Shown in pieces: positions 28,566 through 38,424 of a DNA stretch of 64,000 nt (its first letter is position 1; every line of letters starts with the position of its first letter). The stretch is from Methanobrevibacter sp. (GTDB lineage Archaea > Methanobacteriota > Methanobacteria > Methanobacteriales > Methanobacteriaceae). The DNA lies in NCBI RefSeq assembly GCF_017427765.1, contig NZ_JAFRSC010000023.1, positions 19,102-83,101 of the forward strand, given 5' to 3'. Under the pieces are notes generated by a model. It was not told the DNA's origin. It saw only the letters and a program-made list of their open reading frames with translations, and searched no databases. The position numbers and the translations under genes were made by a program.

Positions 28566-29425
28566 CTAGTTGATTGTTATTTTTGTTGTTGCTTTTGAAG
28601 CCTTGTAGGAATTGTCACCTGCAAAGTTTACGGTTGCTGTGTAGGTACCTTTTTTATTGATGTTTAAATTGAAGGTAGCCTGTCCGTTGGCATTTGTTTT
28701 AGCGGAGTATGTTTTACCATTTACTGTAATTTTAACTGTTTTACCATTCTTGAGATAGGTTTTACCGTCAATGGATGACCCCGGAATGGTTTTTAAAGTT
28801 ACAGTATAAGATTTGGTTTTTGCAGATGCCTTGAATGATTTGGCAGGGGCACTTATACTGGTTGTTTTCTTGGTTACGATGATTTTTTTAACTGTAAATG
28901 CACCCTGATAGTCGTCATCGCCTAAAAATGCGACTGCAAAAGTGTATGTTCCCTCATTTGCCAGGTTAATCTGCAGTCTTGCCCAACCTGCACTATCAGT
29001 TGTGGTATTATATACAACACCGTTGAATCCTATTTTAACCGGTTTTGCCGAAATGGCTTTACCTGAAGCATCAACCAATTTGACTTCAAAGTATCCTCCA
29101 CGTTCACCTGCATGGTAGTCAATGGAATAGGAATAGTAGTCCTGAGCGTTGATTGCTGTTGCAGCTCTAGGCTTGATGAGATCTTTTAAGGTAATTACAG
29201 ATTCTGTTGGCAATGCCACATCGCTACCCTCATAATCAATCACAACAACAGTATTGGAATCTGCATTAATGGTTACAACACCATTTTTATCAGATTTTGT
29301 GTAAGACACCTTGCCGTTTACGCTGTATTTTATATCCGCATTGGCAATCGGCTTTTTATTGCTGTCTTTTAAGGTAGCAGTAATGACTCCAACACCTGAA
29401 ACTGTTATGTCTGTAAATACACTAT
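28566..29425 (-). repeat. Shared C-terminal cassette, copy 3
   Basis: The final ~285 residues of the 1540-residue adhesin (SVFTDITVSGVG to KATTKITIN) match copies at 13415 and 21814 in the same orientation, making three direct repeats of ~860 bp within 16 kb. Confidence 0.85.
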
Positions 29426-32400
29426 TCAACGCAGTGGCGGGAATATGTTTGGTTGCATAAGCAGAATAATAATTTTCATCGCCCATATAGACAACAATAA
29501 CGTCATGGTCTCCAACTGCAAGACTTTCCACATTTAAACTAGCCTTACCGCCATCAAGTTCTTTTTTATAACAGATATTATCAACAAAAATGGATACTTC
29601 ACCGGTTGCATCAGGAATTTCAACATCAATGCGAGTATTTACACCAATTTTAGGTTCGCTAACGATTATATCAATATGATTTGCCTTTTTAAGGACTTCA
29701 AATGATGCGTTATTGTGTGAAGGTTTATAGTAATCATCACCCAGATAAACAACATCAACAATATGAATGCCTGAAGAAATCTCTTCAATAATGCAGCCTG
29801 TTTGACCGTCTTCCAAATCCAGATATGCGCTAAACCCGTCAAACATGAAAAGCACCTGACCGGTTGCATTTAAAACGCTGATATCGATTGTTAAATCCTC
29901 ACCAAGTTTGGCATCACCTATATTAAGCAATACAGTTGAATTCATTTTTTCGAATTTCTTAACATTGACATTTACCTTTGCATCTGATTTTATATGATTA
30001 TTGTCGCCGTCATATGTGATACTGCAGACATAGTCTCCTGCAGTTAGGAAAATCGGAATGACATACTGACCATTCTCATCACTGAAACCGCTGAATGAAT
30101 AACCTCCCACATCAACATTAACCAATGAACCTGCTAAAGGATTTTTATTGCTGTCAATCAATGTGATATTCAGCATTCCCCCATCCTTATCAAAGAAGGT
30201 CAAATCAGATGCAATGATTTGTGTTTTGCTGACATCAACAACAAAAGAGTCAGTTACTCCATCGCTTTGATAAATTGAACTTGCAGGAAGTGCAATTCTG
30301 ACATTGTAAAGGCCGTTTGAAAGACCGGATAATTTATAATTAGCTTTACCGTTTACCAGTCTGTATTGTGAAGGATTGCCGTTTATGCTGATTATCACTG
30401 TTTCATTTATCTTGTTTGAACATGTTATGTCTAAAGTGGCATCATACAATGCCTGAGATATTTCTAAATCAAAATCAACTTTTGTTTTTGAAAAATCAAC
30501 TATTGTTTCGGCAAATGATGAAGAATAACCCTGACCGTTGAAAGAAGCGGAAACATATCTGGAATCACCTTTAAACGAATATTGCATGCCTGCATTACCA
30601 TCTGTAATATCCAGGACATAATTTATGCCATCCAAATTAAATGTAACCTGTCCATGTTCCACTAAATTGCCATCCTCATCAGTTACAGTGGCAGTGATAT
30701 TAATAGTATTTTTGAAATCATGCTGAATATTCAGGATTAAAGAAGTTCCAATAGAATCTAAGATAGTGAAAGCTTTAATGCAAGCAACTGAAAGAACCAT
30801 CTCATATTCATCGGATAAATCACTATCATATAAATCATCCCATGTTTCACCACCATCCCAACTTGAATATGACATTCCAGGAGAATAAATGTCATTATTT
30901 AATTCATAACTTTCAGAAATCGGAAAATATGCATCACCATCACATGTAATGTTAAAAATTACTTCAAAAACATCTCCTTTTTTAATTGGTACCCAATCAT
31001 CCAAATTAATAGTATAATAACCTGGATTGGAAGTTCCTGATTTAAAAGCTTTAAATTCATTATTGACATTAATGGCAACTGTCCAGTTTGTTAATGTATA
31101 AAAGTATGTTGAAACTGCAGCCAAAAATTCATTGTCTGTTGATGTGAATACATTTTTATACATCACATTAGATAAATCCGGATAGCAGATATCAACTGTT
31201 TTACCTGCAATATCATACTGATAATTCTTATCAAATCTAACTGTATCATTTAAAATGAAGGTATAAGTCCTTTCAAGGTCAAATGCAAAACATTTATCAT
31301 AATATGAAATATAGAAAAAACCGTCGTCCTCTTCATCTGTACCCCAACTGTTTTTTATAATCCATGCACCATCACCTTCAGGAGTGCTATTAAAGTTATT
31401 TTTACTGTAAGTGTCATCCCATCCGACAATGGTTATGGCATGATTAGTCGTATTATAATCATAATCACAATAAAATGCATGTGTTTCCTTATTATAATAA
31501 TCCTCACCCCAATCCCAAAACATTGAAGATACAACTGCACCATATTTCATTAAAGCTTGCTTTATTTCATCATGTAAAGTTAAGCTTTCACAATCCAGAA
31601 CCAATATGTTTTGGACATGAACAATGCTGTTAAATACAGGGGATAAAGTGGACATAGAATTGTATTCATCATCAGCATCATTTACAGGACCTAACCAGCT
31701 TGAAAGGTATCCCCATGACATATAAGGATATCCCCCATCGTTGGTATCCTCAGCCCATCCATAATTGGAGTATAAACACATCAGATTTTTCAGATTTTCT
31801 TCAGAAAAGTCATATGTAACATTGGCTGCCTTCAAAATACATGACTCCAAAGCAGCCATTGCCGCAAATGCCCAACAGTTACCTCCTTTTTTCTGGTCTT
31901 TAACACTGGTGACATATCCTTCATCAACCAAACTGTATCTGCTTGGCAACTTATCAACAACAACTGGAGCAACTTTAAACATTGTATAATTTCCGTTTCC
32001 AATGTTTAGATTAAACTCATCAGTTATGTAAAAATCATCATATATTCTGGCTGTATTTCCCAAATACTTATTGTTTTCCAGAGGTGCATTTAATGAATTT
32101 AAAAGGCTGTAAACCGCTCCTGCACATGACGCATTATTATCATTGAAATAATTGTTTTCAATTGTGAGGGATTGAGAATTGACAATAAACAGTGATCCGC
32201 CATTTAATGCCTGATTACCAGTAAATGTAGAACCTTTAAGGGTAAAATCACCGTACATATGATAGATTGCTCCGCCATCCCATTTTGCAGCACTATCGAC
32301 ACATTCAATATTGCTTAAACTAACTGTAGAGTTTAGGGTAGTTATTGCTCCTCCAAAAGTTGCAGCGGAATTTATTATTTCCAAATCACTGCCTGTAAAC

Positions 32401-33188
32401 TCGCAGGATTTTAAATAAATTGCACCACCCGCATCATCAATGGATGTGGAGTTATAAAACTTGGATTTTGAAATTTTTACCTTACAATTATAATCACATG
32501 CAATGGCACCACCATAACTGTATGCAGTGTTTGCAATGAAAATTGAATCATAGACATCCAGATTACCATAGACCATATAAATGGCACCGCCCCATGTTGC
32601 ATTATTGTCAATAAACATACACCCGTCAATAGTTAAAGCAGAATCCATATCACTGAAAATTGCTCCACCCCAATAATCACCATATCCATCAGGTACAGCA
32701 GTACCACCTGAAAAAACAGAATTGGTTGCTGTAAGGGATCCACGATTAACAATTGAACAATCAATGAAAGTGACATTCTTAATTGTTACGGTTTTATTAA
32801 ATACAAATCCTACATCATGATATGAAACTATCGTACTATCCATATCACCTATAATATTTACGCCATCAACTATTGATGTATCTTTCAGTTCGTATTCACC
32901 ATTTGCAAGGTGAATATTTGAATTATTCAATATTCTTTCTTTTTTTAAATACTTATATGGACTGTCTAAAGTCCCAATACCATCATTTTCAACTGATGCA
33001 TCAAAATAAATATCAACTGACTGCTTTAAAATATCATTTTCACTTACAGAAATTGCAGAATTGTCAATATCTGATGATTGGTCTAGAGATAGTCCTGCAT
33101 CACCACCAGAAGCAAAGGATGCCGGAATAATCATCAATAGGACAACCAGTGAAAAGAATAAAATGAATTTGTTAACTATTTTTGACAA
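28566..33188 (-). CDS. Adhesin-like protein with embedded papain-family (C1A) protease
   Basis: A secreted protein of 1540 residues. The signal peptide (KFILFFSLVVLLMIIPASFA) precedes a beta-helix (~60-400). A C1A peptidase domain (~415-635) has Gln432, Cys438 (VKDQKKGGNCWAFA), His583 (TNHAITIVGWDD) and Asn613 (IIKNSWGT), so the active site looks complete. A region of ~640-805 (TVDICYPDLSNVMYKNVF...) resembles the lectin-like domain that follows C1A domains in other surface proteins. Ig-like domains (~810-1250) and the shared cassette follow. No separate inhibitory propeptide is evident. The start is TTG, with GAGGGAT just upstream. Substrates could be wall peptides, host proteins or neighbouring adhesins. 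Confidence 0.88.
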   Translation of the reverse strand: MSKIVNKFILFFSLVVLLMIIPASFASGGDAGLSLDQSSDIDNSAISVSENDILKQSVDIYFDASVENDGIGTLDSPYKYLKKERILNNSNIHLANGEYELKDTSIVDGVNIIGDMDSTIVSYHDVGFVFNKTVTIKNVTFIDCSIVNRGSLTATNSVFSGGTAVPDGYGDYWGGAIFSDMDSALTIDGCMFIDNNATWGGAIYMVYGNLDVYDSIFIANTAYSYGGAIACDYNCKVKISKSKFYNSTSIDDAGGAIYLKSCEFTGSDLEIINSAATFGGAITTLNSTVSLSNIECVDSAAKWDGGAIYHMYGDFTLKGSTFTGNQALNGGSLFIVNSQSLTIENNYFNDNNASCAGAVYSLLNSLNAPLENNKYLGNTARIYDDFYITDEFNLNIGNGNYTMFKVAPVVVDKLPSRYSLVDEGYVTSVKDQKKGGNCWAFAAMAALESCILKAANVTYDFSEENLKNLMCLYSNYGWAEDTNDGGYPYMSWGYLSSWLGPVNDADDEYNSMSTLSPVFNSIVHVQNILVLDCESLTLHDEIKQALMKYGAVVSSMFWDWGEDYYNKETHAFYCDYDYNTTNHAITIVGWDDTYSKNNFNSTPEGDGAWIIKNSWGTDEEDDGFFYISYYDKCFAFDLERTYTFILNDTVRFDKNYQYDIAGKTVDICYPDLSNVMYKNVFTSTDNEFLAAVSTYFYTLTNWTVAINVNNEFKAFKSGTSNPGYYTINLDDWVPIKKGDVFEVIFNITCDGDAYFPISESYELNNDIYSPGMSYSSWDGGETWDDLYDSDLSDEYEMVLSVACIKAFTILDSIGTSLILNIQHDFKNTINITATVTDEDGNLVEHGQVTFNLDGINYVLDITDGNAGMQYSFKGDSRYVSASFNGQGYSSSFAETIVDFSKTKVDFDLEISQALYDATLDITCSNKINETVIISINGNPSQYRLVNGKANYKLSGLSNGLYNVRIALPASSIYQSDGVTDSFVVDVSKTQIIASDLTFFDKDGGMLNITLIDSNKNPLAGSLVNVDVGGYSFSGFSDENGQYVIPIFLTAGDYVCSITYDGDNNHIKSDAKVNVNVKKFEKMNSTVLLNIGDAKLGEDLTIDISVLNATGQVLFMFDGFSAYLDLEDGQTGCIIEEISSGIHIVDVVYLGDDYYKPSHNNASFEVLKKANHIDIIVSEPKIGVNTRIDVEIPDATGEVSIFVDNICYKKELDGGKASLNVESLAVGDHDVIVVYMGDENYYSAYATKHIPATALNSVFTDITVSGVGVITATLKDSNKKPIANADIKYSVNGKVSYTKSDKNGVVTINADSNTVVVIDYEGSDVALPTESVITLKDLIKPRAATAINAQDYYSYSIDYHAGERGGYFEVKLVDASGKAISAKPVKIGFNGVVYNTTTDSAGWARLQINLANEGTYTFAVAFLGDDDYQGAFTVKKIIVTKKTTSISAPAKSFKASAKTKSYTVTLKTIPGSSIDGKTYLKNGKTVKITVNGKTYSAKTNANGQATFNLNINKKGTYTATVNFAGDNSYKASKATTKITIN

Positions 33189-33273
33189 TTTTATCCCTCA
33201 AAAGTTTTAATAATGTATATTTATGTATTAAATTATATAAAAAATTAAGTAAACACTAAAAGAAGTTCATATC

Positions 33274-33693
33274 ATGAAAGGCTGTTACTGTCTGATAATC
33301 CATTTGAATCAAGCAAACGAGATAAAGATTGGTAAAAGATTAGGCAAAATCAATTTCAAAAAAGGTTATTATGTTTATGTGGGCTCAGCCATGAATTCAC
33401 TTGAATCAAGATTAAACAGACATTTAAGTGACGAAAAAAAGCTGCATTGGCATATTGATTACCTATTAAAAAAAGGGAAAATTACAGAAATAATCTATAA
33501 CAAAAACAAAAAGGTAGAATGTGAGCTGTCACAATACTTATCCACTCAAGCAGAGGGCATCAGGGACTTCGGGTGCTCTGACTGTGATTGTGAAAGCCAC
33601 CTTTATTATTTTAAAACAAAAAATGAAGCTATTGAATGCGTTGAAAATGCATATGATTCAATAGCTATGGATTATGAATTCTTTAGAAAATGA
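33274..33693 (+). CDS. GIY-YIG domain protein, DUF123 family
   Basis: A 139-residue compact GIY-YIG-fold protein of the archaeal DUF123 type. The motif appears as GYYVYVGSA at residues 31-39, followed by the conserved Arg46 and His50 (LESRLNRH) and an internal HWHIDYLL segment typical of the family. [10 protein letters not shown] cluster near 111-119 could bind metal. GIY-YIG proteins are endonucleases, but DUF123 proteins have no assigned substrate here. The gene is divergent from the protease-adhesin and its last 11 bases overlap the 3' end of the opposing regulator gene at 33683. Confidence 0.85.
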   Translation: MKGCYCLIIHLNQANEIKIGKRLGKINFKKGYYVYVGSAMNSLESRLNRHLSDEKKLHWHIDYLLKKGKITEIIYNKNKKVECELSQYLSTQAEGIRDFGCSDCDCESHLYYFKTKNEAIECVENAYDSIAMDYEFFRK

Positions 33694-34174
33694 ATCCCTG
33701 TTTTTTCTTGTGCTTATATGAAATTTCAAATGAATTTAAAGCCAGATTTTTCAAGACATTCAAATCATCATCACAGATTCCAACAACACTTTCCCATTCG
33801 CTCTCCAATTTGGAAATTTCATCTAAAACAGAAATACCCTCATCGGTTAAGCTGCAGTCATAGGCAAGACCGTTTTCGGGAGACTCATCGATTACGATTA
33901 GTCCTTTTCTAGCCAGTTTCTGATATTTTTTTAAATATAAATCCAAATGAAGGTTAAACAGGTCATTCTTTTCGGCTTTTTCAAACTGCTTAATGCGAAT
34001 CCTTTTGTGATGAGGTTTCTCATGCTTTTTGACCTGTTTCAGGAGTTTGATTTGAGACTCATGAAGGAAAATGCTTAAGTTTTCTCTTACATAAGTCATT
34101 TTTGACTCTTCAATGACCTTGATTAAGGAGGAGGCATTCATATTTTCTATTGCATTTACATGCGGATGAGCCAT
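33683..34174 (-). CDS. Probable winged-helix (MarR-like) regulator
   Basis: This 163-residue protein has a helical N-terminus and a winged-helix-like C-terminal half: [13 protein letters not shown], then [20 protein letters not shown], resembling the wing and last helix of MarR-type regulators. It is basic in the middle ([12 protein letters not shown]). It is the last gene of an operon after the helicase and the HerA-like ATPase (8-base gap, AGGTGG ribosome binding site). It may regulate that operon or bind DNA with it. Its 3' end overlaps the opposing GIY-YIG gene by 11 bases. Confidence 0.6.
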   Translation of the reverse strand: MAHPHVNAIENMNASSLIKVIEESKMTYVRENLSIFLHESQIKLLKQVKKHEKPHHKRIRIKQFEKAEKNDLFNLHLDLYLKKYQKLARKGLIVIDESPENGLAYDCSLTDEGISVLDEISKLESEWESVVGICDDDLNVLKNLALNSFEISYKHKKKQGFIF

Positions 34175-34182
34175 TATACCAC

Positions 34183-35781
34183 CTATTTCATCTGTCCGAA
34201 GATTCCTCTCATGATTCCTTTTGTAACTTCACGTGCAGCAGTGTTCATTGCCTGTGTAGCTGCCTTTTCAGCCATTTTTTGAGCATCTGATTTTTTAGCC
34301 TTTTTACCGCCTGCAGTCTGACCTCCACCTAAAACTGTTCCTAAAATATCGCCCAAAACAGATTCTGCACCTTGTGCTGGAGCCTGCTGAGGCTCTTCAC
34401 TGACAGGTTCTGCCTGAGATTCCTGAGCCTTGACTTCCTCTATGATTTCAATATCCTCATGAGGCACTTCACTTTCAATATTAGGATTTGATTCTATTTT
34501 TTCAAGTAGCATTTCATAAGCAGATAACGGATCTACAGCATCCCAGTATTTTGACTTGAGCTCTGATAAATTAATCAGCTCAGACCTCATTGAATCATCA
34601 ATAGCTCCAATATAACTTTGTGGCGGAACGATGTCTACCTTTTCGACAATTCCCGGAACACCCTGTTCATCCAAAACAGAAACCAAAGCCTGTCCTATTC
34701 CGAGTTCTGATATTACATCGGAAGTGTTGAAGTTAGGGTTTGGACGGAACGTTTCTGCAGCCACTTTTACTGCCTTTTGATCTTTAGGAGTGTATGCATG
34801 AAGCGCATGCTGGATTCTGTTTCCAAGCTGGGCTAAAATTTCATCAGGAATATCGGCAGGTGACTGTGAGATGAAATAAAGTCCTACTCCTTTTGATCTT
34901 ATCAGACGAACAATCTGTTCAATTTTTTTGCCGAATTCTGCAGGCATGTCATCAAACAATAAATGTGCCTCGTCAAAGAAGAATACGAATTTAGGTTTGT
35001 CCATGTCTCCTACTTCAGGCAGGTTTTCAAATAGCTCGGAAAGCATCCAAAGCAGGAATGTGGAGTATAATTCAGGTGAAAGGGATAATTTTTGAGCATC
35101 CAAAATGTTAATGATTCCTTTTCCGTTATCATCTACTTTCATGAAGTCATTTAAATCAAGTGCAGGTTCTCCGAAAAAGTCGTTTCCACCCTGATCTTCC
35201 AATGTAAGCAGGTTTCTTAGGATTGTATTTGCTGATTTCTCGGCAATTGCACCATATTGACTTTCATATTTATCCTTATTTTCAACCACATGATTAATCA
35301 TTGATTTTAAGTCTTTTAAGTCAATAATCAAAAGTGATTCTTCATCGGCGACTCTAAATACAATATTTAATACGCCTTGCTGTGCTTCGGACAGGTTTAA
35401 AATTTTTGAAAGTAAAACCGGACCCATTTCAGATAATGTAACTCTTATAGGCAATCCTTTCTGACCGAACAGATCCCAGAATTCAACAGGATATGCCTGA
35501 TATTTGAATCCTTTTTCCAAAAGACCGTATTTTTCAACATTGGTTTTGATTTTTTCATTTTCAGAACCTACTTTTGCAAGACCAGAAATGTCTCCTTTCA
35601 TATCAGCCAAAAATACAGGAACTCCCAAATCCGAAAAGGATTCTGCCAATGTTTTAAGTGTTATTGTCTTACCGGTTCCTGTTGCACCTGCTATTAAACC
35701 GTGACGGTTAGCCAATTTAGGAAGCAGGAACACGTTCTCATTTTCATTACATCCAATCAGTATTTTATCTTCTGCATACAT
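34183..35781 (-). CDS. HerA-like ATPase (DUF853 family)
   Basis: The protein has 532 residues. Walker A is AGATGTGKTITLKTLAE near residues 31-47, followed by FLADMKGDISGLAKVG and the FVFFFDEAHLLFDDMP Walker B region. The conserved LIRSKGVGLYFISQSPADIP and LGNRIQHALHAYTPKDQKA blocks are diagnostic of the DUF853/YjgR branch of HerA-FtsK ATPases. The C-terminal ~90 residues are an acidic, Gln/Ala-rich low-complexity tail ending in a basic helix. The family is presumed to pump or remodel DNA. It lies between a Ski2-like helicase (6 bases upstream) and a putative regulator, suggesting a shared DNA-processing role. No NurA nuclease is adjacent. Confidence 0.88.
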   Translation of the reverse strand: MYAEDKILIGCNENENVFLLPKLANRHGLIAGATGTGKTITLKTLAESFSDLGVPVFLADMKGDISGLAKVGSENEKIKTNVEKYGLLEKGFKYQAYPVEFWDLFGQKGLPIRVTLSEMGPVLLSKILNLSEAQQGVLNIVFRVADEESLLIIDLKDLKSMINHVVENKDKYESQYGAIAEKSANTILRNLLTLEDQGGNDFFGEPALDLNDFMKVDDNGKGIINILDAQKLSLSPELYSTFLLWMLSELFENLPEVGDMDKPKFVFFFDEAHLLFDDMPAEFGKKIEQIVRLIRSKGVGLYFISQSPADIPDEILAQLGNRIQHALHAYTPKDQKAVKVAAETFRPNPNFNTSDVISELGIGQALVSVLDEQGVPGIVEKVDIVPPQSYIGAIDDSMRSELINLSELKSKYWDAVDPLSAYEMLLEKIESNPNIESEVPHEDIEIIEEVKAQESQAEPVSEEPQQAPAQGAESVLGDILGTVLGGGQTAGGKKAKKSDAQKMAEKAATQAMNTAAREVTKGIMRGIFGQMK

Positions 35782-35787
35782 TGTTTT

Positions 35788-38379
35788 TCACCCGTTTTCT
35801 ATTTTTTTAATTAACCAGTTAGTTTTTTTGACAATATTCTGTCGTCTGTAAGCTTTTGCAATTCTTTTGATTGCATCCAAGTTTTTTACGAAATTGTCCA
35901 GCCAGGAAAATATATCTCCAGGATAGACTTGAATCTGATACTTTCTAAACAGTTTATTTGATATGTCCTGAGGATCACGTCCCTTCAGTCGCTCATGGAT
36001 AATCACTTCGGATATTCCTCTCTGCATGCATGCACAAAACGGCCTGTCCTGGCATCTGCACTGCATGAAATCGCTTTGAAGTGCAATCAGTGCATCCTGG
36101 AATTTCTTGTCAACCTTTTCTATTGCTTCCCCGGAAGAGATGATATCCAAAGTGGATTCTGCAAAAAGCCTTGTTGAGAACTTAATCTTTAAGGCATTTG
36201 CAATCTGATTGTGAATTACGCTTGAAAGATATGCATTTTCAAACATCTCCAAATCAAGCCCCATTGCCAAAATCAATACTTTGAGCTTGTCATACTTATC
36301 CTTTTTCTTATACATTGGAGAAAGTCCAACATACCTTTTAAGATAGTTATAGTCATTTAAAGTATTTTTAATGAACTCGGCATCTTCAATTGATAAAAAT
36401 GACACTGATGTTGCCCTGCCATACCTTGTAACTTCAAGTCTGTTGTTTGGACTTTTATCAATCAGGTCCAAATCGCACATCTCATCAATAGCTATCTTTA
36501 TACTTACTGGCACATCAATGTTTTTATAAAATCTATTAAGCTCATCTGTTGAGTTAACCGCAGTTGATGAAATATCTGCAAGAATCTGTTCATATGCGGA
36601 TTCCTCATCATATTCAATATATACATCTTCGCTGTTGCTTTCAAGAAGGTCCAGTGCCATTGCCTCTTCGGACTCTCCTACAAAATCATTTCCAACTTCA
36701 GGAAGAAGATAAACAATACCTCTGTCATGATATGAAGGCCTTCCAGCACGGCCGAGCATTTGTGAAAACTCATTGGGATTGATCCATTTGTTTCCCATCA
36801 CCAGAGAGTCAAATATTACCTGAGAAGCAGGAAAATCAACACCTGCTGCAAGAGCTGCGGTTGTAACGACACAGGAAATCTTACCCTTATCAAAGTCCTT
36901 TTCTATCTTTTCCTTTTTATAATATGAAAGACCTGCATGATAAGCTCGAGCATTGACCCTTTTATTAGTTAAAAAATTGGCAATCTGATGGGTTTTACGT
37001 CTGGAATTCGTAAATATTATGGTTTGGCCCCTGAAGCCCTTTTTGGACTTTGTATTGAATTCCCTTTGAACCAGCTTCTGCATGATGTGGCGTTTTTGTG
37101 ACTCGTTTCTGACATAAACAAGATGCCTTTCCAAAGGAACCGGACGCTCATCATACTTAACAAGCTTCATGTTGAATTCAGATGCTAAAAATTCGGGGTT
37201 TTTGACAGTTGCTGACAGTCCTATAATTTGAGTTTTGGGATATAATAACTTTAAACGTTTTATCAAACCGTTAAGGCGTGTTCCACGGTCCTCATCATCA
37301 ATCATGTGAATTTCATCTATTAAAACAACACCCAAGTTTGAAAGTGATGATGAATTGCCGTTTCTTAAAAGATAGTCGATTCCCTCATATGTTGCAACGA
37401 CAATATCTGATTTTGAAACATCACTGTCAGGCAGATTGAGTTCGCCTTTTGCCTTTACACGATTTCTTCCGACTTTAATTGCGACTTTCAAACCAAGTTT
37501 TGAGTATTTCCTTTTAAAATCCCGATATTTCTGGTTGGCCAGTGCCACAAGAGGGGTTAAAAAGACAAATTTTTTGCCTTTAAGAGCTTCCGTGATACCT
37601 GCAAGCTCACCAACTAAAGTTTTTCCAGATCCTGTTGCACTTACAACCAGCAGGTCTTCACCTTTCAGAAGGCCTTCCTTAATGGCCAGATACTGAACCG
37701 GCAGAAGTTTGGTGTTTCCCGAATCAAGAAGCACCTTTTTAAAGTCCTTATTTATCTTTAAACGTTTCATATCAATTGGCGGGATGATATGCTTTGATTT
37801 TTTGGTTTTATCAAATAATGTAAGGTTTCTGTTTTTTAACGGATCAAAGTGAGGAGATAATATTGATAATGTCTCCTCCAAGCTTCCGGTTTTCTCCAGT
37901 GTCTTTTCAAGGTTTCTGAAAATTGCCGTGTCAAATCCCTGAAGCTTCAGCTCCTCTCTTATCGTATCGTGAGCGCAATCCTTACATATTAACTGATTGT
38001 TGTGTTTATATGAATAAGATGAATTTACAATAGTAATATTTCCCTCAAATGCACAGAAGTCACAAACCTGAGTGTGTCTGACCTTAATGTTTAGGGATTT
38101 TAGAAATCTTTCAACTTTTTCATCCTTTGTTGCCAGAAATACTGCCTGTGAGCGCAGCAGTTTGATAACTTCAGAAGGAGGAAGCAGTTTTTCATTTAAA
38201 GTGGAGTTGTCATTGAAATTATAATCCGCAATAAATCTGGAAATAGAAAGTGAGTCTCCCTCATGGCTGAATTTAATGTTTCCAACAAACTCAGGAACCC
38301 TTTTGTGATTTAGCGCACCTTTCGGCGAACCTATCGGATATAATCTCCACTGTTTTTTTACCTTTTTTAAAACTAGCAT
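35788..38379 (-). CDS. Ski2-like DEAD/DEAH-box helicase with zinc motifs
   Basis: An 863-residue superfamily 2 helicase. The N-terminal ~200 residues hold a zinc ribbon (CDFCAFEG ... CKDCA, near 113-137). The motor has Q-like TKLLPVQYLAI, Walker A SATGSGKT, DEIH (motif II), SAT (III), and TTAALAAGVDFPA and QMLGRAGRP (V, VI), as in Hel308/Ski2 enzymes. A winged-helix and ratchet-like region follows, then a C-terminal cysteine cluster (CRCQDRPFCACMQRG) of the kind seen in methanogen DUF5814-type helicases. It probably unwinds DNA or RNA. It is the first gene of an operon with the HerA-like ATPase. No ribosome binding site is seen before the ATG, so the transcript may be leaderless. Confidence 0.88.
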   Translation of the reverse strand: MLVLKKVKKQWRLYPIGSPKGALNHKRVPEFVGNIKFSHEGDSLSISRFIADYNFNDNSTLNEKLLPPSEVIKLLRSQAVFLATKDEKVERFLKSLNIKVRHTQVCDFCAFEGNITIVNSSYSYKHNNQLICKDCAHDTIREELKLQGFDTAIFRNLEKTLEKTGSLEETLSILSPHFDPLKNRNLTLFDKTKKSKHIIPPIDMKRLKINKDFKKVLLDSGNTKLLPVQYLAIKEGLLKGEDLLVVSATGSGKTLVGELAGITEALKGKKFVFLTPLVALANQKYRDFKRKYSKLGLKVAIKVGRNRVKAKGELNLPDSDVSKSDIVVATYEGIDYLLRNGNSSSLSNLGVVLIDEIHMIDDEDRGTRLNGLIKRLKLLYPKTQIIGLSATVKNPEFLASEFNMKLVKYDERPVPLERHLVYVRNESQKRHIMQKLVQREFNTKSKKGFRGQTIIFTNSRRKTHQIANFLTNKRVNARAYHAGLSYYKKEKIEKDFDKGKISCVVTTAALAAGVDFPASQVIFDSLVMGNKWINPNEFSQMLGRAGRPSYHDRGIVYLLPEVGNDFVGESEEAMALDLLESNSEDVYIEYDEESAYEQILADISSTAVNSTDELNRFYKNIDVPVSIKIAIDEMCDLDLIDKSPNNRLEVTRYGRATSVSFLSIEDAEFIKNTLNDYNYLKRYVGLSPMYKKKDKYDKLKVLILAMGLDLEMFENAYLSSVIHNQIANALKIKFSTRLFAESTLDIISSGEAIEKVDKKFQDALIALQSDFMQCRCQDRPFCACMQRGISEVIIHERLKGRDPQDISNKLFRKYQIQVYPGDIFSWLDNFVKNLDAIKRIAKAYRRQNIVKKTNWLIKKIENG

Positions 38380-38424
38380 TGTTTTTAATTATATTATTAG
38401 TTGTTAATAAGTTTTTAAATCCGA

